A DNA stretch of 64,000 bases from Lysobacterales bacterium (GTDB lineage Bacteria; Pseudomonadota; Gammaproteobacteria; Xanthomonadales; Xanthomonadaceae). Under the pieces are notes generated by a model. The model was not told the origin of the DNA and made no database searches. It was given only the letters and a program-made list of their open reading frames with translations. The translations under genes and the position numbers were made by a program. Each line of letters opens with the position of its first letter. Within the stretch, counting starts at the first letter, position 1. The stretch is taken from positions 62,001 to 126,000 of the forward strand of contig JADKCY010000013.1 in assembly GCA_016718605.1 (NCBI GenBank). The letters run 5' to 3'. Positions 35,812 to 46,070 of the stretch are shown piece after piece.

Positions 35812-37026
35812 ATGCGATTTACCATTAAGGCGGGAGAGCTCGCCAGTGTGCTGAACAGTTTGAGTGGTCTGGCCAAGGGACAAACCATGCCCATTCTGGG
35901 ATGCGTCAAGATCACCGCCGAAGACGCGCATCTGCAGGTCGAGGCAACCGACCTGGCCACCCGGTCGACATGCCGCTGGCCAGCCACGCCAACAAGCGTG
36001 GGCGCGACCTGCGTCAATGCCAACCGGTTACTTGGGCTGATGCGCGGACTGCCATCGTCGATGGTGGTGGAGATCACCGGGACCAAAGAACACCTGACCA
36101 TCAAAGGCCTTCGCAGTCGGTACCGGCTGGCCGCGTTGTCGGAGTTTGATTTTCCGCAGCGACCGGACGCGGTGGCCAACACCACCTGTCAGTTTCCGGC
36201 GGGCGCACTGCACCGAGGGTTATCGGCGGTCATCAAGGTCGTCGACAACATGGCCGTCACCGGCAGTATGTCCTCGGGGGCGAGTATCACGATCACGGAA
36301 GGATGCGTGGAATCCATTGCGGCAGAATCAGGCCGGGTGACCTATGTTCGGGAGTTCAGCGAAGACATTCACGCGGCCGGTCCGATCAGTACATTCGTCA
36401 ACCGTAACACCGGCAAGGAACTGCTCCGCCTTCTGGGCGAGGTCGAAAGCGATTCGACGGTGTTCTACGCCCACGGCGATCAACACGACACCTTCACCGC
36501 GGGCGATCGCGAATTGATCTTGCAGCGGTACCAGATGAACTTCCCGGAGTCCGCAGTGCGCTCGCTGCTCAAGGAGCGCCCGGACGAGACACGCGTGACC
36601 GTCAACCGGGAAGGCCTCAAGGCAATGATTTCCCGCGTGGCGGTTGCGATGGATTCCGAGTTCGATTCGGATCGGTTTCAGATCAAGTGCACAGGCCGGG
36701 ATCTGGTGGCGACCGTCAGTCGGGACCGCAATGCCATGGGGTCCAAGGACGCGCTCAAGGCCGCAAGTCGAGCGGCCAAGGGCGACGAGGAGGCACCTCC
36801 GTCGAACGCGCCGCGTAAGGCCTACGAAACCATTGCCGAAGAAAGCCTCGAAAGCGCGGGCATGACAGACATGGAGCCCATGACGTTCCAGTTGCGCTAC
36901 TTCATCGATGTGGTCGATCGCGGTGAGGGGGAAACGGCAGAACTCTACTTCGGGGGTCCCGCCAATCCACTTCGGCTGCAACTGGGAGCCGAAGTGACGG
37001 CGATCCTTGCGCCGATGCGCGACTAG
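35812..37026 (+). CDS. dnaN: Plasmid-encoded DNA polymerase III beta sliding-clamp homologue
   Basis: The 404-aa protein begins 'MRFTIKAGELASVLNSLSGLAKGQTMPILGCVKI' in outline (only its first third is given in this form elsewhere), the standard clamp start, with 'LQVEATDLATRS', 'TFVNRNTGKELLRLL' and the closing 'VTAILAPMRD', which matches the M-P-M-R end that lines the peptide-binding pocket. It is about 35 residues longer than the usual 366-370 aa, with an insert near residues 310-345 rich in Lys, Ala and Pro. Clamps tether polymerases and repair enzymes to DNA. A second, plasmid-borne clamp beside a helicase is unusual. Confidence 0.9.
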   Translation: MRFTIKAGELASVLNSLSGLAKGQTMPILGCVKITAEDAHLQVEATDLATRSTCRWPATPTSVGATCVNANRLLGLMRGLPSSMVVEITGTKEHLTIKGLRSRYRLAALSEFDFPQRPDAVANTTCQFPAGALHRGLSAVIKVVDNMAVTGSMSSGASITITEGCVESIAAESGRVTYVREFSEDIHAAGPISTFVNRNTGKELLRLLGEVESDSTVFYAHGDQHDTFTAGDRELILQRYQMNFPESAVRSLLKERPDETRVTVNREGLKAMISRVAVAMDSEFDSDRFQIKCTGRDLVATVSRDRNAMGSKDALKAASRAAKGDEEAPPSNAPRKAYETIAEESLESAGMTDMEPMTFQLRYFIDVVDRGEGETAELYFGGPANPLRLQLGAEVTAILAPMRD

Positions 37027-37127
37027 CGACAGAAAACGAATGAAATCCCCGGATATTCCGAGGCATTTCTCAAAGTAGAAGCGAAGTGAGCGGATAGCAT
37101 AGGCGCATCAAAAAGGGGTCCAGAGTT

Positions 37128-38283
37128 ATGGCAACGCACGCAAGCGCACGCAGTCGCGGATTTACGCTGATCGAGATCATGGTCGTGGTGGCCATCATCT
37201 CGGGATTGGCGGGGATCATCCTGTTCTATCTCACCGGCGAGGCGAAGAAGGCGTCGGCCGAGATGGCCGTGCTGAAGATGGCCGAAGAGATGTCGCAGCT
37301 CTCGCGAGCAGTCGACGACTACTACACGAGTGCGCGGATTGCGGCGATATCGGCCGACAACACGGCGCAAACCGTCACCGTCAGCACGCTGATCACCGAA
37401 GGCTTGCTACCGAGCACCTTCGCCAACCGCCAGGGCGCTGGCGGTGTTGCCGTGGGCACCTCGCCGTTTGGGCAACCCTATGCGATTCGCGCGATTCGAC
37501 GGCCCGGCAGCATCCTGACCTTTGTGGTCTTCGATTCCGGCACCGTGATGCCCGGCCCGATCACCCGAACTGGTTACAACACCACGACGGACAGCCTGAC
37601 GACACTGAAAGGCCAAGTCTCGAGCGAAATTTCCAAGCACTACCAGATCCCGACCGGCATCATCCGGCAAGGGGAAACCACCGCGCGCGGTGGCTTCAGC
37701 GGTTTCACCATCAATGTCTCGGCCTATGTCGGTGCCAGCGGCGTCACCCAGCCGACCGCGATCGTGCTGAAAGGCTTTCCGGAACTGGAGTCGGATGGCG
37801 GGGATGGGGGGGATGAGCCAACCGGCGGCTACTCGGGAACGTGCAATATCGTGTGGGGCTATTACCGGGTCATTGCCGCCAATACGTATCAATATTATTC
37901 CCCCAGCTGTCCAAGTAATGCCGAAGAGGTTGACCGATTCAGCGCCTGCACCACCGGCGTTCGTGTCCGCAACACGCCAGTGGGTTTGGCGTTGACAATT
38001 GCGCCAAATCACTCCGAAACGCAAACCACGCGGACCTGCAATTATGGCAACGAAGATAGTTACACTGACGTCCACCACGAATTACGAATCGGTTTACGTC
38101 AATGCGGCGGAAATCAGCAATAACGAAGCCGGTGGATTCGTCACCCATTGCGGATTTGTTCAAGAGAACCTTCAGCAAGTCCAACCCGCCTGCCATATTT
38201 ACGAAACCGGACTTCCCAGTGTTCGTGATGTGGCGGTCAGTGCCAACCAGAACGCCGAAGCCATTCTGTGCTGTATCGAATAA
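37128..38283 (+). pseudogene. Type IV prepilin-like protein, frameshifted near the end
   Basis: The N-terminus 'SRGFTLIEIMVVVAIISGLA' is a class III prepilin signal with Gly-Phe at the cleavage point and Glu at +5, followed by a hydrophobic helix. The open frame ends at 38123, but a neighbouring frame from about 38050 gives a natural-looking Cys-rich end ('NNEAGGFVTHCGFVQENLQ', 'NQNAEAILCCIE') stopping at 38283. It would be processed by a prepilin peptidase and act in a pilus or secretion pseudopilus. No other pilus assembly genes are in the window. Confidence 0.7.
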
Positions 38284-38343
38284 TGACAAGTTGCGTCGAG
38301 AGGCCGCCGGGATACACTGTATTACCACAAACGGAGAGACACA

Positions 38344-39359
38344 ATGAAGGCACGGAATGTCCTGCTGCTGGTCGCAATTGGCCTACCGGCACTGGCAATG
38401 GCGGACTACCAGGCTGCGCCCTGGCCGGCTGGCAACCCGCCCGACGGTTGGCGGCCAGAACCAAGGCTGGCAGTTGGTTCAGCATGGAGCGCAACGGGGC
38501 AGGTTGGGCGATCGAGCGCTTGCCACCCTTGGCCGGCGAAACGCGCCCCCTGTATGCCGGCACGCTGTATACCTACGGCAGTGGCGGACTTCCCTACTGG
38601 CTGCTGATGGCGGGCACCTTGGAATACGTGGGCTGGCAGGAGTATTTCCGAACCGGCGCAACCGCCAAGTTCAGCGGCGTTCTGAACGACGGCATCAACG
38701 GAGCATGCCCGACCTGCGCCTATCACCCGCCGACGGTTGGCCCAAGCCCTTACGGCACTGGCGAGATTCGGTTCTTGGCAGCCGCCGAGGCTGATGTCTA
38801 TGTCAACGGCACACAACGGGTTGAACGGATCAAGACCTCTGAGCATCTGTTGCTTCGGCCCGTAGCCAGTCTTTTGGAGGGCGAATGGACCCGCTTTGTA
38901 TACGTTAACAACGGCGCTGTTACGGAATATCCAGAAACGTACGTGTTCTCGCGTATCACGACTCCGGCCTGGGCGAGCAATATAACGGCGGAGGCAAATG
39001 TCCAACACATACCGAGACCGACCAATACGGTATGGTTCAGCTATCCAACTCCAGGTTGGAGCATGGTTTACGATTTGGATAGTGCCACAATCCGCCTGTA
39101 TCAGATGCCAGAAGGAAGCACTAATTGCGGGGAGGAACTTATCGAGGTATCCAACCTGGGTATTCGTCAGCGTGTTGGCTACAACATGAAGGCTGACTGT
39201 TTGATCGCTGATTTGGCGTTGATCGATGACAATACCCTTGTGGAAACCTTCTTTTACAATAGCAAAGACAGAATCCAGAACCTCTCGGTAAGCAATTTAC
39301 AAAACAACGGGTTTGCCACGTACCGCTTTGAGCGCGTTCGCCCGCAAGAGCAGCAGTAA
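38344..39359 (+). pseudogene. Secreted protein with signal peptide, frameshifted
   Basis: Start at 38344 with a signal peptide 'ARNVLLLVAIGLPALAMADY' (cleavage after AMA). Near 38450 a one-base shift is needed to reach 'GSWFSMERNGAGWAIERL' and then an open frame to 39359. The body is Tyr/Trp-rich and beta-like ('LPYWLLMAGTLEYVGWQEYF'), similar in style to secreted proteins of Xanthomonadales with 'G.W..p.R.GeG' repeats. It follows the prepilin gene and may be a pilus-associated protein. Ends 28 bp before the insertion sequence. Confidence 0.6.
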
Positions 39360-39386
39360 AGCGGTTCAACGGGCCGGGCGTCCAAC

Positions 39387-40762
39387 CAATGCTCTCAACT
39401 TAAGCCTCACCGCACCGGCCTGTAGGTTGCACAGAGGTGGGGTTTCTTGCGTGGCGGTCGAGGGTAGCTCTTGCGGGTTTTCCGGTCTCGGCAGCGCGTG
39501 TTGAGCACGGCTTCAAGTGCGCGCCGGAGCGCTGCACGTGCGCCTCGCACGGCGAACAGGCAGCCGACGATGACAGGCTTGAGCGCGCCCAGCGCATAGG
39601 TGCGGTTCGGTCGACTCCGTCGCGTGGCGGAGTCGATCCCGTCGAGTTCATGGTCGGCAAGATCGGCGCTGTCAGCGACCAGCATGAACAGGTTGTCGGC
39701 CAACACTTTGGCCGCAAAGTCCTGCTGCAGAGCGAGGTAGGTCAGGCCGCTGCAGGCCTCCAGCCGCAGCCGATGTTTGATCCGCTTGAACGCCTCTTCC
39801 ACCCGCCAGCGGCGGTGGTAGAGGTGGCCGAACTCACCGCCGACGTAGCGCTGCGCATCCAGCAGTGAGGTCATCAACACCCGCACGTTGCCCTCCGGCG
39901 TGAGGTCACGGATCAGACGCACTTCGACGGCTTCGCGGGTGACCTCGTAGACCGCGCATTCCTTGGCGGGAGGACGGGGCAGGCGCACGCGTCGCTCGGC
40001 CTCGCCCGGGCGAGAAACGCCATGACGCAGTTCCAGCCCGTGGCATCCACCCGCATGCAGAAGTCGATGCCGCGCTGCTTGAGCAATGCAACCAACCAAG
40101 CGGCGGGATAGCCGCGGTCGAGCAGGAGCAGATCCTGCCCCGGACGCAGGTGTTCGAGTGCCTCGAACAGCATCTGGCGCTCACAACCCCCGACGACAGC
40201 GTGCAGGCTGGCGTGCAGCGTGAGCTCGGGGCCCGGCAGGAACAGGGCGAAGGCGTAATGATCGGGTTGAAGCTCGGCACCTGCGCGCGTAGCCACCTGC
40301 AAGCGCGAGGCATCGGCGGCGACGGGCCGCAGGCCCTGCCAAGCAAAGCGCTGCCAGTGGGATTCGGCGACAGACACGAGGTGCGCGTTGGCAGCGCTGA
40401 AGAGTGTGGCGGAGAACCCCCGGCGTGCCTTGCTGAAGGCTTGGGCGGAGACCTGGCGAATGCGGTCACGCGCAAGACCGAGGGTAGAAAAGAAGCCGTC
40501 GAGTTCGGCCTGGACGCTGGCGCAGAGGCCGGAGAGCATCAGCCCGGCCATGCGCGGCAAGGTGAGACAGCGCTGGCGGGTGAAGGCGGTGTTGCCGAGC
40601 CGGAAGCGCTCCGGGCAAATCGGGAGAATTGAGAAACTGGGCAACCGAGTTCAGTAGGCGTTCAGATTCGGGCGGTCTTTGACATTGTTGTTTTGAATCA
40701 GTTGGTTAGGCCGCTATTCTACCATGCGCCGGGGCTGGGATGGGCTTAAGTTGAGAGCATTG
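39387..40762 (-). mobile_element. IS4-family insertion sequence, 1376 bp
   Basis: Perfect 20-bp terminal inverted repeats bound the element (caatgctctcaacttaagcc at 39387-39406 and its complement at 40743-40762). It contains one transposase gene on the minus strand. The flanking bases (gcgtccaac on the left, agatgcgat on the right) show no target duplication, so the two flanks were probably not neighbours before, as after recombination or deletion next to the element. Confidence 0.9.
39407..40644 (-). pseudogene. IS4-type DDE transposase, one frameshift
   Basis: The N-terminal frame (40644 to about 39990) has 'LPRMAGLMLSGLCASVQAEL', 'PVAADASRLQVATR' (first Asp) and 'DLLLLDRGYPAAWLVALL' (second Asp). 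The C-terminal frame (about 40010 to 39407) has 'YHRRWRVEEAFKRIKHRLRL', the Y-(2)-R-(3)-E-(6)-K signature of IS4 transposases. One base change of frame near 39990-40010 joins them. As read it could not give a full transposase unless by programmed shifting. Confidence 0.85.
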
Positions 40763-40763
40763 A

Positions 40764-40961
40764 GATGCGATCCACGTTGCTTCGGCCATGCGGATTGAAG
40801 CTGCTGTACTGGTCACAACGGACACGAACGACAAAGCTGTCAATTACGCTCGCCGTGAACTTGGGATGACACAGGTTTCAAAGTACTACCCCGTCCCAGA
40901 CCTGCATCCAGTGCCAATCCAGCTCCCGGCGCTTGGATTGCCGGGGACGGGAATCTTCTGA
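40764..40961 (+). pseudogene. PIN-domain toxin C-terminal remnant
   Basis: Directly beside the insertion sequence, one open frame reads 'DAIHVASAMRIEAAVLVTTD' followed by 'NDKAVNYARRELGM', the typical last third of a PIN-domain ribonuclease (conserved Asp near the start and in 'VTTDTND'). The upstream two-thirds are missing and do not occur on the other side of the element. No antitoxin gene is seen. Confidence 0.7.
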
Positions 40962-40968
40962 TCGCAAA

Positions 40969-43140
40969 TCACGCCAGCACCGCAAACATCTTCTTCAAGT
41001 AGGTGCTCCCTCCATCCTCCATGAACAGCACGTGCCGATCTTCGAGTTCGGCTTTCGTGTTGCCATGATTGAGCAGGCTTGCAAACTTCGTCGGCGAGAG
41101 GATGAAGGCGTTCAGCACCAGCGGCGGTTCTCCGGGTTTCGCCAGATCGGCCTCCAGCGTCTTCACGCCCTTGTAGAGGCTGAGCTTTGGATGGTTCAGG
41201 TCGATATGAAGCAGCCCCTTCGGATCGACGAAAGTCAGCCACTGCTGGCCAGAGGCATCGTCCACCAGCCATAGCAGGAAATCCGGGTAGAAATTGCCCG
41301 CCAAGGCAAAGCCCAAGCCCTTGTCCTCGCTGGCGGCATTGCGGAGCAGATAGAGGCTGCGTGCGCCGATGGCCTGCTTGCCGTCCGGTGAGTTGTAGAA
41401 CGCCTCCAGATCGCGAACGAACTCCACTTCGCTTGGCGCACCCAATCCCAAGGGCGTCAGCTTCAGCGGCACGCTTTTCTTGTCCCCGTCGCTCTCGAAT
41501 CCGAACAACGGATAGAACAGATGGCGGTCAAAGCTGATGGCGACCATGTGCGGCGCATTCCATTTGCTCGCTTCGCCGATGTTGATGAGGCCGAAGGGCT
41601 CTGCATCGCCAACGCGCAACGCCAGCTCACCCTTGCTGCTCTTGATGTTGACCAGTTTCAATCGCTGGCGGGCCGAGGCATTGAACACGCGCAGCAGGAT
41701 GTCGGCATACAGCTCATCCACGCGACTGCCGAAGCCCATCAGGGGCGTGAAACGCCCGCTGAAGATGTTGTTGCCCTTGGCGTCCAAAATCTGCGCCTTG
41801 TCCGCAATCAGGTCGGTCAGCCAGCTCTTGATCTGCGCTTCGCTGTTCAGGAAGTCGGCGAGGAAGTTCACCACTTCCAGGATGTCCGACTCCTCGCCTG
41901 ACACGGTGTTGCCCACGAACACCCACAGCGGCTTTTCAATGTTGAAGTCGGCAAGCGCCGAGCGGTGCGTGCTCCACAGCCAAAGCTGCTGGTAGTAGGC
42001 CAGCAGGCAGGCGGTGAAATACTTGCGCGCGTTGTCCGCCTGCTCGTAGGCCTCGCCATTCATGTTGAGGATCAGCGACTCTTTGCCGTAGCCGTCCTCA
42101 TAGAAGAACTTGTACGAGTAATCGAACAGGATGCACTTGGCGTAAATCTCGCGCGTAGCGGTGATGCGCGCGCGGCGCTTGTCCTCGGCGGTCAGCGCAA
42201 GTTGTGCCTTCTGCCCGTCGTCCAGACTGCGCAGACTCGTGGTGTTGAACAACATCTTGGCGCGCTTCTTCTGGATGTCTTCTTCCGCCGCCGTCACGAT
42301 CATGCCCTTGGCCACCGCCTGCCCGAAGGTGGCCGAGTACTCGAAGGCAAAACCACCGCGCACCAGCGCTTCGCGTCGCGCCATCCACGCGCCCGCCGCC
42401 GTGCCCGTACCACGGTGGCCTTCGTCCACCAGCACCAGGTTGTTGCCCTCGAAGGCATCCACAGCGACGGTCTTGTCGCCCATCTCATCGCCCAGCTTGT
42501 TGATGTCGATGATCTCGATGGTGCCGCGCGCAGGTGACTGGGCCTTGTTGAAGAACTGCGAGAACCCGAAGCCGGACAGGTGCAGCTCCTCCAGATGCTG
42601 ACGGCTCAACCCTTCGTTGGGCGTGAGCAGGATGATCTTGTCGGGAAAGTGATCGTTGCGCCCCGCCTGGAAATAGTGCAGGTACTGGCGGATGTTGACG
42701 TGCAGCAGCAGGGTCTTGCCGCTGCCGGTGGCATTCCAGAAGGCGATCTTGTTCAGGTCGTCCGCCTCGAAATCGCGGAACGGTTCCGCGCCAGTCTCGG
42801 CGCGGTAGCGCGTCATTTCCTCGTTCAGGCCATCGAGCAAGTCCTGTAGGTGGTTGAAGTACCAGTCCAGATACAGCTCGGTGAACAGCAGCGAGAGGTA
42901 CTGGAAGTACTTCATCTGCAGTTCGTGGCCTTCCAGCTTGTTGCGCTGGGCGGTGATGGCCTGCCAGTGCGCGACGACGTTCAAGTCGTAGCGCCGCAGG
43001 TCGGCCTCGGGCACCTTGTTGGGATCGAACAAGCCTCGGATCAGTTCGTGGAAGAACTTGGTCTGGCCGTCCTCGTCGATGCCCTCGAAGCGGTCATCGC
43101 CCAAGCGCATCTTGAGTGCCGCCAGCGTGCCGCCCTGAAA
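40969..43140 (-). pseudogene. res: Res (type III-like restriction helicase), main part, separated from its N-terminus
   Basis: From 43140 the frame reads 'FQGGTLAALKMRLGDDRFEG' and continues for over 720 residues. Walker A is in 'KIAFWNATGSGKTLLLHVN', the Walker B motif in 'NNLVLVDEGHRGTG' (DEGH), and 'FAFEYSATFGQAV' is motif III. The C-terminal part contains 'GFALAGNFYPDFLLWLVDD' and 'WLTFVDPKGLLH', a PD-(D/E)XK-like nuclease signature (D...D-P-K). With Mod it would cleave unmodified DNA in an ATP-dependent way. The first 42 codons are on the other strand at 43845-43970 because of an inversion; the joined length is 765 aa. Confidence 0.8.
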
Positions 43141-43845
43141 GGCGATTACTTTGACACCGTCTTAAAACCTAGAATTCAGAAAATCGTCTTTTCCGCTGAT
43201 TGGTCAGAGGGGAAGGCGACTAGTCCAGAGACTGGCATCTCTCACTGCTTCAGGGTCCTCAAACTCGAAAGCTACGAAGACACCCTGAACAACCTGCAGC
43301 TGCGCCCTACCTCCGCACAGGGCGATCTGCTGAACACTCTGCCGCAGCAGGCCAAGGATGACTACCTGCTCAACTACCTGCTGGACGTGGAAAGCCGTGG
43401 CTCGCTGCTGTCGGTGGAAGACTTCAAGAAGCCCTTCGACTACACCCTCAACGTGGCGGTGGACTCGGCGGGCGCGTTCGAGCCGCGCAAGATCGATCTG
43501 GTCGAAACCTTCAATTTCCTGATCGGCCTGCGGGTAAAGCACATCGACGCCCAGCCGCAGCGCGGCTTCGTCACCGTCACTGGAACCCTGCCCAGCAATG
43601 AGACCTGCCTCGTGCTGTGGCGCGATTGCGATGTGCTGGACTACGAAGGCATCAGCAAGCTCTGCGACAAGCTGGCCGTCAACCCGGCGGACAACGAGTT
43701 TGACGTGGTCTACATCAACGGCGACCACAACATTCCCACCGTGCTGACGCAGACGGCCGAGGAAGGCGGTGCCACCCGCGTGCTCAAGCTGCGCCAGATC
43801 GAGCCGGAGTTTCTGGAGCGCATGTTCTTCGTGGAGGCCATCTGA
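43141..43845 (+). pseudogene. mod: Mod (type III-like DNA methyltransferase), C-terminal part, inverted
   Basis: The frame starts exactly at the breakpoint with 'GDYFDTVLKPRIQKIVFSAD', which in type III Mod proteins directly follows the '...VEQ' of the AdoMet-binding motif region. It runs to the stop at 43845 ('FLERMFFVEAI'). The preceding motif-I part is on the minus strand right of 43971. The stop overlaps the res start (TGATG), the normal mod-res coupling. Confidence 0.8.
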
Positions 43846-43970
43846 TGGCACGACCACGCAAAACCCCTGTCGCCGGTTCGGGTGCAAGCGGCGCAGCCGG
43901 TTCCAGTCGCGGCGTCAGGAAGCGCAGCTTCCATCAGGAATTGGTGCTCAACCGCTGGGTGCTGGGTTTC
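43845..43970 (+). pseudogene. res: Res N-terminal 42 codons, inverted
   Basis: Reads 'MARPRKTPVAGSGASGAAGS' then 'FHQELVLNRWVLGF' and stops matching at exactly 43970. The next residues expected in this family ('FxGGTLAALK') are found at 43140 on the minus strand. There are precisely 42 in-frame codons, so reversing 43141-43970 would join the two parts without any change of frame. Confidence 0.8.
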
Positions 43971-44095
43971 TTGCTCAACCATTACATACGAAAGATCAAG
44001 CTCCTCATCTCGATTCAATGAAATTACTGCGTGTGCAGTAGTTCCAGATCCCGCAAAGAAGTCCAGGATTATCGGCGCGGACTCGCTGGGGCGTC
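43971..44095 (-). pseudogene. mod: Mod middle fragment with AdoMet-binding motif I
   Basis: The minus strand reads 'PIILDFFAGSGTTAHAVISL' followed by 'NRDEELDLSYVMVEQ', ending at the breakpoint 43971. This is motif I of adenine methyltransferases. To the right the homology fades near 44090, where the ppsA fragment begins, so the N-terminal two-thirds of Mod, with the catalytic DPPY-type motif, are missing from this place. Confidence 0.75.
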
Positions 44096-44105
44096 GGGAA
44101 TGAGC

Positions 44106-45976
44106 CGAGGTACGCCGGGGAGTCAGTCGTGGGCTTCGCCCACGAGGACGTATTCCTGTCCGCGGGCGTGCAGCTGATGGTGCGTTCCGACGTCGGCGCC
44201 TCCGGCGTGCTGTTCACCCTCGACACCGAATCCGGTTTCCGCGACGTGGTCTTCGTCACCGCCAGCTACGGCCTCGGCGAGATGGTCGTGCAGGGCGCGG
44301 TGAACCCGGACGAGTTCTACGTCTACAAGCCCACGCTGACGCAGGGCAAGCCGGCGATCGTGCGCCGCTCGCTGGGCAGCAAGCAGTTGCGGATGGTGTA
44401 TTCCAATGTGCCGGGCGAACGCGTGCGCACCGAGGAGACGCCGGCCGACCTGCGCACCAAGTTCTCGATCACCGATGCCGACGTCGAGGAACTGTCGAAG
44501 CAGGCGCTGATCATCGAGCAACACTACGGCCGCCCGATGGACATCGAATGGGGCAAGGACGGCAACACCGGCAAGCTCTACATCCTGCAGGCGCGCCCGG
44601 AGACGGTGAAGTCGCGCGCGCATGCCACCCAGATCGAGCGCTACACCCTGCAGCAGCGCGGCGACGTGCTGTCCGAAGGCCGCGCCATCGGGAGCAAGAT
44701 CGGCAGCGGCACCGCCCGCGTGGTGCGTTCGCTGGCCGACATGGAGCGCGTGCAGCCCGGCGACGTGCTGATCGCCGACATGACCGACCCCGATTGGGAG
44801 CCGGTGATGAAGCGTTCCGCCGCCATCGTCACCAATCGCGGCGGCCGCACCTGCCACGCGGCGATCATCGCCCGCGAACTCGGCGTGCCGGCCGTGGTCG
44901 GCACCGGCGACGCACTGGACACGATCAAGGACGGCGACCCGGTCACGGTGAGCTGCGCCGAGGGCGACACCGGCTACATCTATGCCGGCACCCTGCCCTT
45001 CGAGCGCGTGACCACCGACCTCGGCAACATGCCGCCGGCGCCGCTGAAGATCATGATGAACGTGGCCAACCCGGACCGCGCGTTCGACTTCGGCATGCTG
45101 CCGAACGCCGGCATCGGCCTGGCGCGACTGGAAATGATCATCGCCAGCCACATCGGCGTGCATCCGAAGGCACTTCTCGAGTACGACCGCCAGGACGCCG
45201 CGACCAAGGCCAAGATCGACGCCCGCACCGCCGGCTACGCCGGCCCGGTGGAGTTCTACGTGGACCGCCTGGCCGAGGGCATCGCCACCATCACCGTCTC
45301 GGTCGCGCCGAACCCGGTGATCGTGCGCCTGTCCGACTTCAAGTCGAACGAATACGCGAACCTGATCGGTGGATCGAAGTACGAGCCGCACGAGGAAAAC
45401 CCGATGATCGGGTTCCGCGGCGCCTCGCGTTACATCGACCCGTCGTTCAAGGATGCATTCGCGCTGGAATGCCGCGCGGTCAAGCGCGTGCGCGAGGACA
45501 TGGGCCTCGACAACCTGTGGGTGATGATCCCGTTCGTGCGCACCCTCGGCGAAGGCCGCAAGGTGCTCGAGGTGTTGCGCGAGAACGGCTTGGTGCAGGG
45601 CGAGAACGGGCTCAAGGTCATCATGATGTGCGAGGTCCCGTCGAACGCACTGCTCGCCGACGAGTTCCTCGACATGTTCGATGGCTTCAGCATCGGCTCC
45701 AACGACATGACCCAGCTGACACTGGGCCTGGACCGCGACAGCGCCATCGTCGCCGGCCTGTTCGACGAACGCGATCCGGCGGTCAAGAAGATGCTGGCGA
45801 TGGCGATCCAGTCGGCACGCGCCAAGGGCAAGTACGTCGGCATCTGCGGCCAGGGTCCGAGCGACCACCCGGACCTGGCGCTGTGGCTGATGGAACAGGG
45901 CATCGAATCGGTCTCGCTGAATCCCGACACCGTGGTCGATACCTGGCTGGCGCTGGCGAAATCCAAGGCCGCCTGA
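44106..45976 (+). pseudogene. ppsA: Phosphoenolpyruvate synthase, N-terminus missing
   Basis: PpsA makes phosphoenolpyruvate from pyruvate and ATP. The frame begins 'GFAHEDVFLSAGVQLMVRSD', which lies about 170-180 residues into the E. coli enzyme. Present are 'HYGRPMDIEWGKDG', the phosphohistidine domain 'TNRGGRTCHAAIIARELGVP' and the C-terminal 'CGQGPSDHPDLALWLMEQGI'. The stop at 45976 is native. The first part of the ATP-grasp domain is lost at the junction with the mod fragment, so it is inactive. As a normally single-copy chromosomal gene, its presence inside an island points to a captured fragment or an assembly joint. Confidence 0.88.
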
Positions 45977-46070
45977 TCACCGCTTGCGGCGCGTTAACGC
46001 GTCGCGCGCTAGGATCAACACACCAATCCGAACCACGCCCCTACCCGGGGCGTGCGTCGTTTCAGGAGCC

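Noticed and set aside
42850..43140. Plus-strand reading frame upstream of the Mod C-terminal part
   Set aside because: It is antisense to res; true Mod similarity starts exactly at 43141.
44123..45868. Long minus-strand ORF of 581 aa opposite ppsA
   Set aside because: It is an antisense shadow of a high-GC coding gene; the plus strand has clear PpsA motifs.
46031..46056. GC hairpin between ppsA and mscS considered as a terminator
   Set aside because: There is a short stem (cacgcccc/ggggcgtg) but no T tract; it could equally be chance in GC-rich leader DNA.
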